Assembly (NCBI RefSeq): GCF_000024345.1
Contig: NC_013729.1
Location: 5,394,001 to 5,458,000 of the forward strand
DNA: 64,000 nucleotides
Direction of reading: 5' to 3'
Origin: Kribbella flavida DSM 17836
GTDB lineage: Bacteria > Actinomycetota > Actinomycetes > Propionibacteriales > Kribbellaceae
Shown: positions 16,088 to 23,969 of the stretch, piece by piece
Position numbering within the stretch: the first letter of the stretch is position 1
How the letters are laid out: the number at the start of each line of letters is the position of its first letter
Position numbers and translations under genes: made by a program
The notes under the pieces: model-generated
Database searches by the model: none
What the model saw: the letters and a program-made list of their open reading frames with translations, nothing else
What the model was told of the DNA's origin: nothing

Positions 16088-17908
16088 ATGTGCGGAATCG
16101 TCGGGTACGTCGGCACCAAGCCGGCCGCCCCCATCCTGGTGGACGGCCTGGCCCGGCTGGAGTACCGCGGCTACGACTCCGCCGGCGTCGCGGTGGTCGG
16201 CTCCAGCGAGCTGAAGGTGCACAAGGACGCCGGCCGGGTCCGTGAGCTGGAGGCCTCGCTGCCGAAGCGGTTCGGCGGCAAGCTCGGCATCGGGCACACC
16301 CGGTGGGCCACCCACGGCGGCCCGAGCAAGGACAACGCACACCCGCACGTGAGCGCCGACCAGCGGATCGCGGTCGTGCACAACGGCATCTTCGACAACG
16401 CCGGCGTGCTGCGCGCCCAGCTGGAGGACGCCGGCGTCAAGCTGCGCTCCGACACCGACACCGAGGTGCTCGCGCACCTGATCGAGCAGGCCGAGGGCGA
16501 CACGCTCGAGGACAAGGTGCTGGCCGCGCTGCGCCGGATCGAGGGCACCTACGGCATCGCCGTGATCGACCTGGACTTCCCCGACCGGATCGTGGTCGCC
16601 CGCAACGGCAGCCCGCTGATCCTCGGCGTCGGCGACGGCGAGATGCACGTCGCCTCCGACGCGGCCGCGCTGATCCGCTACACCCGTCAGGTCGTCTACC
16701 TCGACGACGGCGAGCTGGCCACCGTGCGCGCCGACGGCTACCGCACCTTCACCCAGGACTCCCGAACCACCACCAAGACCGAGAAGACGGTCGAGTGGGA
16801 CGCCGAGGAGTTCGAGCGCGGCGCCCACGAGCACTTCATGGTCAAGGAGATCCACGAGCAGCCGGAGGCCGTCCAGCGGGTGATTCGCGGCCGGCTCGAC
16901 GAGCGCTTCCACGCCGTTCACCTGGGCGGCCTGAACATGGACGCCCGGGAGGCCCGCGAGATCAAGCGGGTGAAGATCCTCGGCTGCGGTTCGGCGTACT
17001 ACGCCGGCCAGCTCGGCGCCCAGTTCATCGAGGAGGTGGCCCGGATCCCCGCCGACGCCGAGCCCGCGTCGGAGTTCCGGTACCGCAACCCGGTGGTCGA
17101 GCGCGACACCCTGTACGTCGCGGTCAGCCAGTCCGGCGAGACCCTGGACACGCTGGTGGCCGTCCAGGAGCTGAAGCGCAAGGGCGGCCGGGTGATCGGC
17201 CTGGTGAACGCCGTCGGCTCCAGCATCGCCCGGGAGGTGGACGGCGGCGTCTACCTGCACGCCGGCCCGGAGGTCTCGGTCGCCTCGACCAAGGCGCTGA
17301 CCAACATGGCCGTCGGGTTCGCGATGCTCGGCATCCACCTGGGCCGGATCCGCGACGTCTCGCCCGCCGACGGCCGCCGGCTGATCGAGGGCCTGAAGAA
17401 GATCCCGGCACAGATCCAGGCGATCGTCGACACCGAGCAGGAGCTGGCCGAGATCGCCGGCCGGCTGTCCCGGCACGAGAGCCTGTTCTTCGTCGGCCGG
17501 ACCCGCGGCTACCCGGTGGCCCGGGAAGGCGCGCAGAAGCTCAAGGAGATCTCCTACCGGCACGCCGAGGCGTACCAGACCTCCGAGCTCAAGCACGGCC
17601 CGCTGGCGCTGATCTCGCCGGACGTGCCGACGGTGGCGATCGTGCCCGACGACGAGTTGCTGGACCGCAACATCGGCGCGCTGCACGAGATCGCCGCCCG
17701 GTCCGGCCCGCTGTACGTCGTCACGCACCCGGGCGTCGAGATCCCTGACGGCGTGGCCGCGGTGATCGAGGTCCCGAAGAACGAGCCGGAGCTGGACCCG
17801 ATCCTGCTCACGATCCCGCTGCAGCTGCTCGCGTACCACGCCTCGGTCGCCCTCGGCCACGACGTCGACAAGCCGCGCAACCTGGCGAAGTCGGTCACCG
17901 TCGAGTAG
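16088..17908 (+). CDS. glmS: Glutamine--fructose-6-phosphate aminotransferase (isomerizing)
   Basis: 606-aa GlmS, making glucosamine-6-phosphate from fructose-6-phosphate and glutamine, the first step to UDP-GlcNAc for peptidoglycan and other envelope polymers. The N-terminal class II glutamine amidotransferase uses Cys2 (MCGIVGYVG) as nucleophile, with HTRWATHG and HNGIFDN as substrate loops. Two SIS domains follow (about 285-425 and 455-590), with VSQSGETLDTL and STKAL in the first and the C-terminal DKPRNLAKSVTVE tail. GAGAGGA precedes ATG 16088 by 13 bases. The product feeds MurA and WecA, both also encoded in this window. Confidence 0.97.
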   Translation: MCGIVGYVGTKPAAPILVDGLARLEYRGYDSAGVAVVGSSELKVHKDAGRVRELEASLPKRFGGKLGIGHTRWATHGGPSKDNAHPHVSADQRIAVVHNGIFDNAGVLRAQLEDAGVKLRSDTDTEVLAHLIEQAEGDTLEDKVLAALRRIEGTYGIAVIDLDFPDRIVVARNGSPLILGVGDGEMHVASDAAALIRYTRQVVYLDDGELATVRADGYRTFTQDSRTTTKTEKTVEWDAEEFERGAHEHFMVKEIHEQPEAVQRVIRGRLDERFHAVHLGGLNMDAREAREIKRVKILGCGSAYYAGQLGAQFIEEVARIPADAEPASEFRYRNPVVERDTLYVAVSQSGETLDTLVAVQELKRKGGRVIGLVNAVGSSIAREVDGGVYLHAGPEVSVASTKALTNMAVGFAMLGIHLGRIRDVSPADGRRLIEGLKKIPAQIQAIVDTEQELAEIAGRLSRHESLFFVGRTRGYPVAREGAQKLKEISYRHAEAYQTSELKHGPLALISPDVPTVAIVPDDELLDRNIGALHEIAARSGPLYVVTHPGVEIPDGVAAVIEVPKNEPELDPILLTIPLQLLAYHASVALGHDVDKPRNLAKSVTVE

Positions 17909-17984
17909 GGCCGGCCGTCGGCGGTTCACCTGCTGTTGGGTGGCGTAGGTTTCGATGGGTCGACCTCGAACCGGAAGGACACCC

Positions 17985-19091
17985 ATGCGCTGGCAGGGAC
18001 CACTCGCGGCGACCCTCACCGTCGCCGCGCTGACCACTTCGCTGACCGCCGTCCCGTCCGCTGCCGCGGCCGTACCTGCCGGCCACGGCGGCGGACCAGG
18101 CGGGAACTGCTCGCCGAACGCCCAGTTCCTCGGCTTCAGCGACAGCCTGGACAAGACCACGTACGCCGGTCAGAAGGTGGCCGGCCTGTCCGCGCTCGAC
18201 GTGACCCGCCCTGGCCACGCCGTCGCGCTCGTCGACAACGTCGAGACGAGTCCGGCCCGGGTCTTCGACCTGCGCATCACCAGCAAGCCGACGGTTTCCG
18301 TCGCCGGCATGACGGTCCTGCGCCGCACCGACGGTACGCCGTACACGGGCGCCGACTTCGACGGTGAGGGCCTGGTCGTCGAGAAGGGCGACCGGACCAT
18401 CCTGGCCGCGTCGGAGCGCGAGCCGTCGATCCGCCGGTTCCGGTTGTCCGACGGCCGGCAGACCGCGTCGCTGCCGGTGCCCGCCCGCTTCCAGGTGGCA
18501 CCGGCCGGGCAGGCGTCGGCCAACGCGACCTTCGAGTCGCTGGCCGTCAGCCGGGACGGGCGCTCGCTGTTCGCCGGCATGGAGGGCCCGCTGGCCCCGG
18601 ACGGCACCGACTCCGCCGGCAGCGGCCGCAACCGCATCATCCGGTACGCCGGTCTGTCGGGCCACGCGTACCGTCCGGTCGAGCAGCTCGCCTACAAGAC
18701 CGATCCCGGCCTGTCGCTGGTCGAGCTGGCCGTCGTCGACCGCGACCAGCTGCTTGCGATGGAGCGCACGTTCGTCGCGGGCGTCGGCAACACGATCCGC
18801 GTGTTCACTGTCTCGCTGCGGCACGCCACCGACGTCACCGCCCGCGAGTCGCTCGCCGACGCACCCGCCCACGTCTTCCTGCAGAAGAAGCTGCTCTTCG
18901 ACCTGGTGAACTGCCCGCCGTCCGGCGCCGTCGCCAAGCAGCCGCAGCCGAACCCGCTGCTGGACAACGTGGAGGCACTTGCCCTCGGCAACCCGCTGCC
19001 CGGCGGCCGCCGCCAGCTCTACCTGCTCTCCGACGACAACGCCGGCGCCGCCCAGACCACTCGGCTGTACTCGCTCGCCGTCCGCGTCTGA
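17985..19091 (+). CDS. Secreted phytase-like (esterase-like) beta-propeller protein
   Basis: 368-aa exported protein. Residues 1-29 form a Sec signal peptide (hydrophobic LAATLTVAALTTSL, cleavage after PSAAAA). The mature part fits the phytase-like/esterase-like family (PF13449 type): FLGFSDSLDKTTYAGQKVAGLSALD, DFDGEGLVVEKGDRTILAASERE, ATFESLAVSRDGRSLFAGMEG and LLDNVEALALGNPLPGGRRQLYLLSDDN, in which the D-E-G and N-E-A motifs recur at blade tips. Catalytic function in the family is poorly defined. ATG 17985 has GGAAGGA seven bases upstream. It follows glmS by 76 bp, and a near-perfect hairpin closes the unit downstream. Confidence 0.82.
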   Translation: MRWQGPLAATLTVAALTTSLTAVPSAAAAVPAGHGGGPGGNCSPNAQFLGFSDSLDKTTYAGQKVAGLSALDVTRPGHAVALVDNVETSPARVFDLRITSKPTVSVAGMTVLRRTDGTPYTGADFDGEGLVVEKGDRTILAASEREPSIRRFRLSDGRQTASLPVPARFQVAPAGQASANATFESLAVSRDGRSLFAGMEGPLAPDGTDSAGSGRNRIIRYAGLSGHAYRPVEQLAYKTDPGLSLVELAVVDRDQLLAMERTFVAGVGNTIRVFTVSLRHATDVTARESLADAPAHVFLQKKLLFDLVNCPPSGAVAKQPQPNPLLDNVEALALGNPLPGGRRQLYLLSDDNAGAAQTTRLYSLAVRV

Positions 19092-19097
19092 CCTGGA

Positions 19098-19139
19098 CGT
19101 CCGAAGCACCCTGCGTGGTGGCGCCGGGTTCTTCGGACG
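19098..19139. terminator. Stem-loop after the phytase-like gene
   Basis: GTCCGAAGCACCC (19099-19111) pairs with GGGTTCTTCGGAC (19126-19138) with one mismatch, extended by a C-G pair. It lies 8 bp after the stop at 19091 and before the oxidase start at 19187, so it separates the two genes. Confidence 0.6.
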
Positions 19140-19186
19140 CCGGCGGCGAGGTGGCGGGAACGTGGTGGGCAGGTGACAATCTGTGG

Positions 19187-20113
19187 ATGCGCGTGATCGT
19201 GGTGGGTGCCGGCGTGATCGGGCTGACGTGTGCCGTCCGGCTGGCCGAGGCGGGGTACGACGTCGGGCTGTTCGCGCGGGATCTGCCGCTGGAGACCACG
19301 TCGGCGGTGTCGGCCGCGATCTGGTACCCGTACCTGGCCGCGCCCGAGGACCGGGTCGCCGACTGGGCGCGCACGTCGTACGCCGAGTTCGCCGAGCTGG
19401 CGCAGAGCCAGCCGGCGGTGCGGATGCGGCGCGGGCGGGAGTTCCTGACCACCCCGCGGCCGGATCCGTTCTGGGCGGACGTACCTGCTGACTTCGAGCG
19501 AATCGCGGCGCCGCCCGCGGGCTTCCAGGACGGCTGGTCGTTCAGCACGCCGGTGGTCGAGATGCCGCTCTACCTGCAGTACCTCGTGCAGCGGCTGGAG
19601 GCAGCGGGTGGCTCGCTGACCCGAGCCGCGCTGTCCGCCCTGCCGAACTCGGCCGAAGTGGTGGTGAACTGCGCCGGCCTCGGCGCCCGGCTGACCGCCG
19701 GCGATCCCACCGTGACGCCGGTCCGCGGCCAGGTGCTGACCGTCGAGCAGTTCGGCCTGACCGAGTGGCTGCTCGCGGACCAGAACCCGCACGACCTGAC
19801 GTACGTCGTACCGCGGTCGCACGACGTCGTCATCGGCGGCACGAGCCGGCCGGACAGCTGGGACCTGGCCGTCGACGCCGACACCGCCCAGGCGATGCTC
19901 GACCGGGCCGCGGCGCTCGTTCCCGGCCTGCGCAACGCCAAGGTACTCAAGCACCGCGTCGGCCTGCGCCCGGCGCGGCCGGCGGTGCGGTGTCAAAGCG
20001 TGCATGTCGGCGACCAGACCGTCGTTCACTGCTATGGCCACGGCGGTTCCGGTGTCACACTCAGCTGGGGCTGTGCCGACGAGGTTCTGGCCCTGGTCAA
20101 GAACGCGGCCTGA
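19187..20113 (+). CDS. FAD-dependent D-amino-acid oxidase-like protein
   Basis: 308-aa DAO-family flavoprotein. The N-terminal FAD-binding motif is VIVVGAGVIGLTCAVRLAEAG (dinucleotide fold), followed by LETTSAVSAAIWYPY, typical of D-amino-acid oxidases. The active-site region shows TPVRGQVLTVEQ and near the end VHCYGHGGSGVTLSWG, the family signature that closes over FAD. Predicted reaction is oxidative deamination of D-amino acids to 2-oxo acids with H2O2. ATG 19187 is chosen since it starts directly at the FAD motif; the upstream open frame includes the terminator hairpin. It abuts the convergent MocR gene with no gap (stops at 20113 and 20114). Confidence 0.88.
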   Translation: MRVIVVGAGVIGLTCAVRLAEAGYDVGLFARDLPLETTSAVSAAIWYPYLAAPEDRVADWARTSYAEFAELAQSQPAVRMRRGREFLTTPRPDPFWADVPADFERIAAPPAGFQDGWSFSTPVVEMPLYLQYLVQRLEAAGGSLTRAALSALPNSAEVVVNCAGLGARLTAGDPTVTPVRGQVLTVEQFGLTEWLLADQNPHDLTYVVPRSHDVVIGGTSRPDSWDLAVDADTAQAMLDRAAALVPGLRNAKVLKHRVGLRPARPAVRCQSVHVGDQTVVHCYGHGGSGVTLSWGCADEVLALVKNAA

Positions 20114-21517
20114 TCACACGTCGAGGATCTGGCAGAGCAGGTCCAGCGCTCCGGAGTAGGCGTGGTCCGGTGGAGTGCCGTAGCCGACGACGAGGGCCTG
20201 GCGGCCGGAGTCCTCAGTGAAGTGGTAGCGGTGCAGCGCGATGAGCCGCAGGCCCTGGCGCACACCTCGGTCCACCATGTCCTGCGCATCACCCGGTACG
20301 TCGAGCAGCACGTGCAGACCGGCGGAGATGCCTGCCACCCGTACGCCGGGAGCCCGGGTGGCGAGCAGTTCCACCAGCCGGTCGCGGCGGCGCCGGTAGT
20401 GCAGCCGGGACCGCCGGACGTGGCGGTCGTAGTGCCCGGAGGCGATGTACTCGGCCAGTACCAACTGGTCGAGCGTCGCAGTCTGCAGATCCGCTGTGCG
20501 CTTCGCGGCGAGCAGGGGCTCCATCAGGTGCTGGGGCACCACCATCCAGGCCAGACGCAGGCCGGGCGCGAGGCTCTTGCTCGCCGTACCGGTGTAGACG
20601 ACGCGTTCGGGGTCGAGGGTCTGCAGCGCGCCGACCGTCTGCCGGTCGTAGCGGAACTCGCCGTCGTAGTCGTCCTCGATCAGCACCGCACCGGTCTCCC
20701 GCGCCCACTCGATCGCCGCCGTCCGCCGCTCCGGCGCGAGCGGGACACCGGTCGGCATCTGGTGCGCCGGAGTCAGCAGCGCGGCCTCACCGGTGAGCTG
20801 GCCGGTGCGGACGCCGTGCTCGTCCACAGTGACCGGTACCGGGGTCAACCCGCGGGACCTGATCACGTCCCAGTGCAGCCTGTAGCCGAACTCCTCGACC
20901 GACAGCGTGGTCGCGCCCTGCCGCTGCAGTACCTCGCTGAGCAGGCTGAGGGCCTGGACGTAGCCCGAGCAGATCAGGATGCGTTCCGGGTCCGCGTGGA
21001 CGCCGCGGGCCCGGGCCAGGTAGTCCGCCAGCATCCGCCGCAGCTCCGGCCGTCCGCGTGGATCGCCGTACCCGAAGGCGTCGTTGGGTGCCGAAGTCAG
21101 CGCCTTGCGGGCGGCGGCGAGCCACTCCGCACGCGGGAAGGTAGCGAGGTCGGGTGAGCCCGGTGTGAGGTCGTAGCGGAACCGCCGCTGGTGGATCGGC
21201 GCCGGTGGGGACGCCGCCAAGACAACGCCGGGACGCCCCGCCACCACCGTGCCAGATCCCTGCCGAGCGGTCAGCCATCCCTCGGCCACCAGCTGCCCGT
21301 ACGCGTCGGCCACGGTGTTCCGGGCGATGCCGAGGTCTTGGGCGAGCGTCCTGGACGACGGCAGCCGCGTCCCGGGCACCAGCCGTCCGCTCCGGATCGA
21401 GGCGTGCAGCGCCGCCACCAGGTCGGCCCGCCCGCGACTCCCGCTCAGATCCAGGTGCAGGTCCGCGCCCGCGCGTGACCCGTCCGGAGGCTGCGAATTG
21501 GCCCGTCGATCCGTCAT
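20114..21517 (-). CDS. MocR/PdxR-type regulator (GntR HTH plus aminotransferase domain)
   Basis: 467-aa PLP-dependent transcription regulator. A winged GntR helix-turn-helix (about 25-95) contains RLPSSRTLAQDLGIARNTVADAY; a class I aminotransferase domain fills the rest with the Schiff-base Lys314 in TGTASKSLAPG, the PLP-ring Asp in IEDDYDGEF, and Arg-rich tail. MocR proteins sense PLP or amino compounds. ATG 21517 is used (the frame is open 11 codons further up without a ribosome binding site). It is divergent, 47 bp apart, from an AhpD-like gene; the intervening TGGACC/TGGGCC repeats are a likely operator, so the AhpD-like/ICL-PEPM pair is the probable target. Confidence 0.9.
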   Translation of the reverse strand: MTDRRANSQPPDGSRAGADLHLDLSGSRGRADLVAALHASIRSGRLVPGTRLPSSRTLAQDLGIARNTVADAYGQLVAEGWLTARQGSGTVVAGRPGVVLAASPPAPIHQRRFRYDLTPGSPDLATFPRAEWLAAARKALTSAPNDAFGYGDPRGRPELRRMLADYLARARGVHADPERILICSGYVQALSLLSEVLQRQGATTLSVEEFGYRLHWDVIRSRGLTPVPVTVDEHGVRTGQLTGEAALLTPAHQMPTGVPLAPERRTAAIEWARETGAVLIEDDYDGEFRYDRQTVGALQTLDPERVVYTGTASKSLAPGLRLAWMVVPQHLMEPLLAAKRTADLQTATLDQLVLAEYIASGHYDRHVRRSRLHYRRRRDRLVELLATRAPGVRVAGISAGLHVLLDVPGDAQDMVDRGVRQGLRLIALHRYHFTEDSGRQALVVGYGTPPDHAYSGALDLLCQILDV

Positions 21518-21522
21518 GAAAG

Positions 21523-21541
21523 TGGACCATACACCTGGGCC
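21523..21541. promoter_or_regulatory. Candidate MocR operator (direct repeats)
   Basis: TGGACC at 21523-21528 and TGGGCC at 21536-21541 lie on the same strand with 13-bp spacing, between divergent starts at 21517 and 21565. Direct repeats of this kind are usual for MocR/PdxR regulators. Inferred from position and pattern. Confidence 0.35.
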
Positions 21542-21564
21542 TGTTCCCACCTACCGTGGTGGAC

Positions 21565-22029
21565 ATGAGCACAACGACACGACGCAGGGTCAAGGTGGCC
21601 TCGCTGGCCCCGGAGTTCTACCAGGCGATGATCGCGCTGGACGCCCAGTCCGCGCTCGGCCTGGATCCCCTGCTCGCCCACCTGGTCCGGATCCGCGCCT
21701 CGCAGCTGAACGGCTGCGCGTACTGCCTCGACATGCACACCCTCGACGCCCGGCACCTGGGCGAGTCCGAGCAGCGCCTGCACCTGCTCGCCACCTGGCG
21801 CGAGGCGGGCAAGTTCTTCACCCCGAAGGAGCGGGCCGCGCTCGCCCTCACCGAGTCGATCACGCTGGTCAGCGTCGACCACGTGCCGGACGAGGTGTAC
21901 GACGCCGCGGCCGAGCAGTTCGACGACAAGGAACTGGCCCAGCTGATCGGCCTGATCGTCACCATCAACGCCTGGACCCGGATCGGCGTCACCGGCCGGC
22001 TCGAGCCCGGCCACTACTCGCCGAGCTGA
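21565..22029 (+). CDS. AhpD-like carboxymuconolactone decarboxylase family protein
   Basis: 154-aa all-helical protein of the CMD/AhpD fold. The redox pair is CAYC in LNGCAYCLDMH, with the following His placed as in peroxidase-type (AhpD-like) members rather than true decarboxylases; a role in thiol-dependent peroxide reduction is plausible but not shown. HTLDARHLGESEQRLHLLATW is also typical of this subgroup. ATG 21565 follows GTGG-rich leader; an in-frame GTG at 21556 is an alternative. It is divergent from MocR and 6 nt upstream of the ICL/PEPM gene, so both form one unit. Confidence 0.87.
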   Translation: MSTTTRRRVKVASLAPEFYQAMIALDAQSALGLDPLLAHLVRIRASQLNGCAYCLDMHTLDARHLGESEQRLHLLATWREAGKFFTPKERAALALTESITLVSVDHVPDEVYDAAAEQFDDKELAQLIGLIVTINAWTRIGVTGRLEPGHYSPS

Positions 22030-22035
22030 GTCCCG

Positions 22036-22749
22036 GTGAGTCGAGCCGAAACCTTCCGTGCCCTGCACCACGGCGGCACCCCGCTGGTGCTGCCCAACGC
22101 CTGGGACCCGGTCAGCGCGCGGATCGTCGCCGAGGCCGGCTTCGCGGCGGTCGCGACCAGCAGTGGCGCGACCGCCCGGGTACTCGGGTACGACGACGGC
22201 GAGCTGACCCCGCCGGCCGAGATGTTCGCCGCGATCGCGCGGATCGTCCGGGCGGTCGACGTCCCGGTCACCGCCGACCTGGAGGCGGGCTACGGCCTGG
22301 CCCCGCAGGAACTGGTGGACCGGCTGCTCGACACCGGCGCGGTCGGCTGCAACCTGGAGGACTCGACCGGCTCCGGCCTGACCGATCTCACCCGCCAGGC
22401 CGACTACCTCGCCGATGTCCGCGCCGCCGCCGGTGCCGATCTGGTCGTCAACGCCCGCATCGACACCTTCTTGTCCGGCGGCACGGTGGCCGACGCGATC
22501 GAGCGCGGCCGGGCCTACCGCCGGGCCGGCGCGGACTGCGTCTACCCGATCTTGGCGCCGCTGGACGTGATCGCCGAACTGAAGTCGGGCATCGGCGGCC
22601 CGCTCAACGCGCACGCCGCTCCGGACGGCCCGACCCCGGACGAGCTCGCGGCAGAAGGCGCCACCCGCATCTCGTACGGCACCAGCCTGCACAAGGTGGT
22701 GATGGCAGGTTTTCGTGACTACCTCAGCACGCTGAAGCCGCCCGGCTGA
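22036..22749 (+). CDS. Isocitrate lyase/PEP mutase superfamily protein
   Basis: 237-aa TIM-barrel enzyme of the ICL/PEPM superfamily, C-C bond lyases or phosphonate mutases acting on 2-oxo or 2-hydroxy acids. Visible motifs are LPNAWDPVSARI, VATSSGATARVLGY, the metal-binding VTADLEAGYG and NLEDSTG, and a catalytic-loop-like VNARIDTFL. The typical KKCGH of isocitrate lyase is absent, pointing to the oxaloacetate-decarboxylase/2,3-dimethylmalate-lyase-like branch; substrate unknown. GTG 22036 begins 6 nt after the AhpD-like stop. Its 3' end overlaps the convergent gene at 22724 by 26 nt. Confidence 0.86.
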   Translation: MSRAETFRALHHGGTPLVLPNAWDPVSARIVAEAGFAAVATSSGATARVLGYDDGELTPPAEMFAAIARIVRAVDVPVTADLEAGYGLAPQELVDRLLDTGAVGCNLEDSTGSGLTDLTRQADYLADVRAAAGADLVVNARIDTFLSGGTVADAIERGRAYRRAGADCVYPILAPLDVIAELKSGIGGPLNAHAAPDGPTPDELAAEGATRISYGTSLHKVVMAGFRDYLSTLKPPG

Positions 22750-23368
22750 CCTCGGCGGCCGTCGGTCGGTCGCCGGCCGGGACGGATGGGAAACTGCGGC
22801 ACACCGCGATGGCCTCGACGAGCAGGCGACGCAGCAGCGGGTCGGGGTGCGGGTGACGGAAGTCGGTCACCGCACGCACCGAACCAGCCAGCGCGAGTGC
22901 CGCAGTCGTCTCGTACGCCGCAACTCCCGTCCCGTCCCCCGTGACACCGGCCGCCTCGTCGTCGCGCAGAGCGGCCAGCGTCCGATCGGCCTGCTCGACC
23001 GCGGCGACGAGGATGCGCGCGTACTGCGCCGAGACGTGCGGCGCCACGAGCGGCAGGCACCGGGCGACCAGGGCCGGCGCGATCCGCAGGTCCGTGGCGG
23101 CGGTCCCGATCACCGACGGGATCAGCGGCGCGAGCAGAGGTCGGCCCGCCGCCGACGTCTCGTCGTTCACCTCCCGCGCCACCAGGGCGAGCAGTGGATG
23201 CGTGCAGTCCGGGTGGTCGGACCACGGCGCACCCGCCAGGTACGACGCGTACTCCATGAAGCAGGCGCCGTGGTCGGCGGTGCGGTGGCTGCCGACGGAC
23301 AGCACCGGCAGACCGTCGACCGCTCGCGGCTTGCGATGGTCCGGGCCGAACAGCTTGATCCAGGTCAT
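22724..23368 (-). CDS. Actinobacterial protein of unknown function
   Basis: 214-aa soluble helical protein. The strongest segments are ACFMEYASYLAGAPWSDHPDC and THPLLALVAREVND, which I recall as a recurring pattern in uncharacterised actinobacterial proteins (FMEYAS, SDHP-CTHP and ND spacing would suit metal binding: Asp, His, Cys, His). No known domain can be named. It is the last gene of a leftward run: 12 nt after the 23381-23956 gene. Overlapping by 26 nt with the convergent ICL/PEPM gene, so the two 3' ends share sequence. Confidence 0.72.
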   Translation of the reverse strand: MTWIKLFGPDHRKPRAVDGLPVLSVGSHRTADHGACFMEYASYLAGAPWSDHPDCTHPLLALVAREVNDETSAAGRPLLAPLIPSVIGTAATDLRIAPALVARCLPLVAPHVSAQYARILVAAVEQADRTLAALRDDEAAGVTGDGTGVAAYETTAALALAGSVRAVTDFRHPHPDPLLRRLLVEAIAVCRSFPSVPAGDRPTAAEVSRAASAC

Positions 23369-23380
23369 GGTGTCGGCCGA

Positions 23381-23956
23381 TCAGTCGTGGCTTCGTCGGG
23401 TGAGCCGGCGGACGACGCGATAGCCGACCACGGCGGTGAGGATCCACGGGCCCGCGACGATGATTGGGTCGAGCGGCTGGTGCACCAGGTCCGCGCGCTT
23501 CTGGCCGCGCCGCGAGGCGATGCCGTGGTACTTGAACTCGCTCAGTACGCCGGTCTCCGCGATCAGGTTGTCCGGGTGCCGGGAGACGAAGGACCGGGCG
23601 GTGCTGCCGACCGCGTCCACCCGGTCGGCGGCGATCAGCAGCAACCAGTGCGCGGCCCGGCCCTCGCTGTAGCGCCGGTAGGCCAGCTTGCGGATCGCTC
23701 CGGACACGCCCCGCGGCGGGCACGAGGTGCCGAAGACCGGGGTGAGCATCTCGTGCTCGATCGACCGCTCCCGCGGCCACTTCTCCTGCTGGCGCTCCGG
23801 GAAGTCCCAGGTCGCGCCGAACGGGTGTGGGTCGAACACCTCGCGCGGCACCGACGGACGGTCGGCGGGATCGAGGTCCGCGCCCCAGCCGGGGATACGG
23901 GCGCGCAGTTGCTCGCTGGTCTCGGACGGCTTCGGCTTGTCGGCGGTGTAGGGCAT
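23381..23956 (-). CDS. Conserved-looking protein downstream of Zn-alcohol dehydrogenase
   Basis: 191-aa protein, function unknown. N-terminal half is polar (LRARIPGWGADLDPADRPSV, then PREVFDPHPFGATWDFPERQ); the C-terminal third has a hydrophobic segment PIIVAGPWILTAVVGYRVV (about 165-183) that could anchor it in the membrane with an Arg-rich cytoplasmic end. It begins 13 nt after the alcohol dehydrogenase stop with GGGAG upstream, so co-translation with that enzyme is likely; a partner or scaffold role is possible but unproved. Confidence 0.72.
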   Translation of the reverse strand: MPYTADKPKPSETSEQLRARIPGWGADLDPADRPSVPREVFDPHPFGATWDFPERQQEKWPRERSIEHEMLTPVFGTSCPPRGVSGAIRKLAYRRYSEGRAAHWLLLIAADRVDAVGSTARSFVSRHPDNLIAETGVLSEFKYHGIASRRGQKRADLVHQPLDPIIVAGPWILTAVVGYRVVRRLTRRSHD

Positions 23957-23969
23957 GCGATCTCCCGGT

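Noticed and set aside
15899..18160. A 753-codon open frame antisense to glmS.
   Set aside because: Composition is His/Gln/Arg-rich shadow coding typical of the complement of a high-GC gene; no domain and no start with ribosome binding site.
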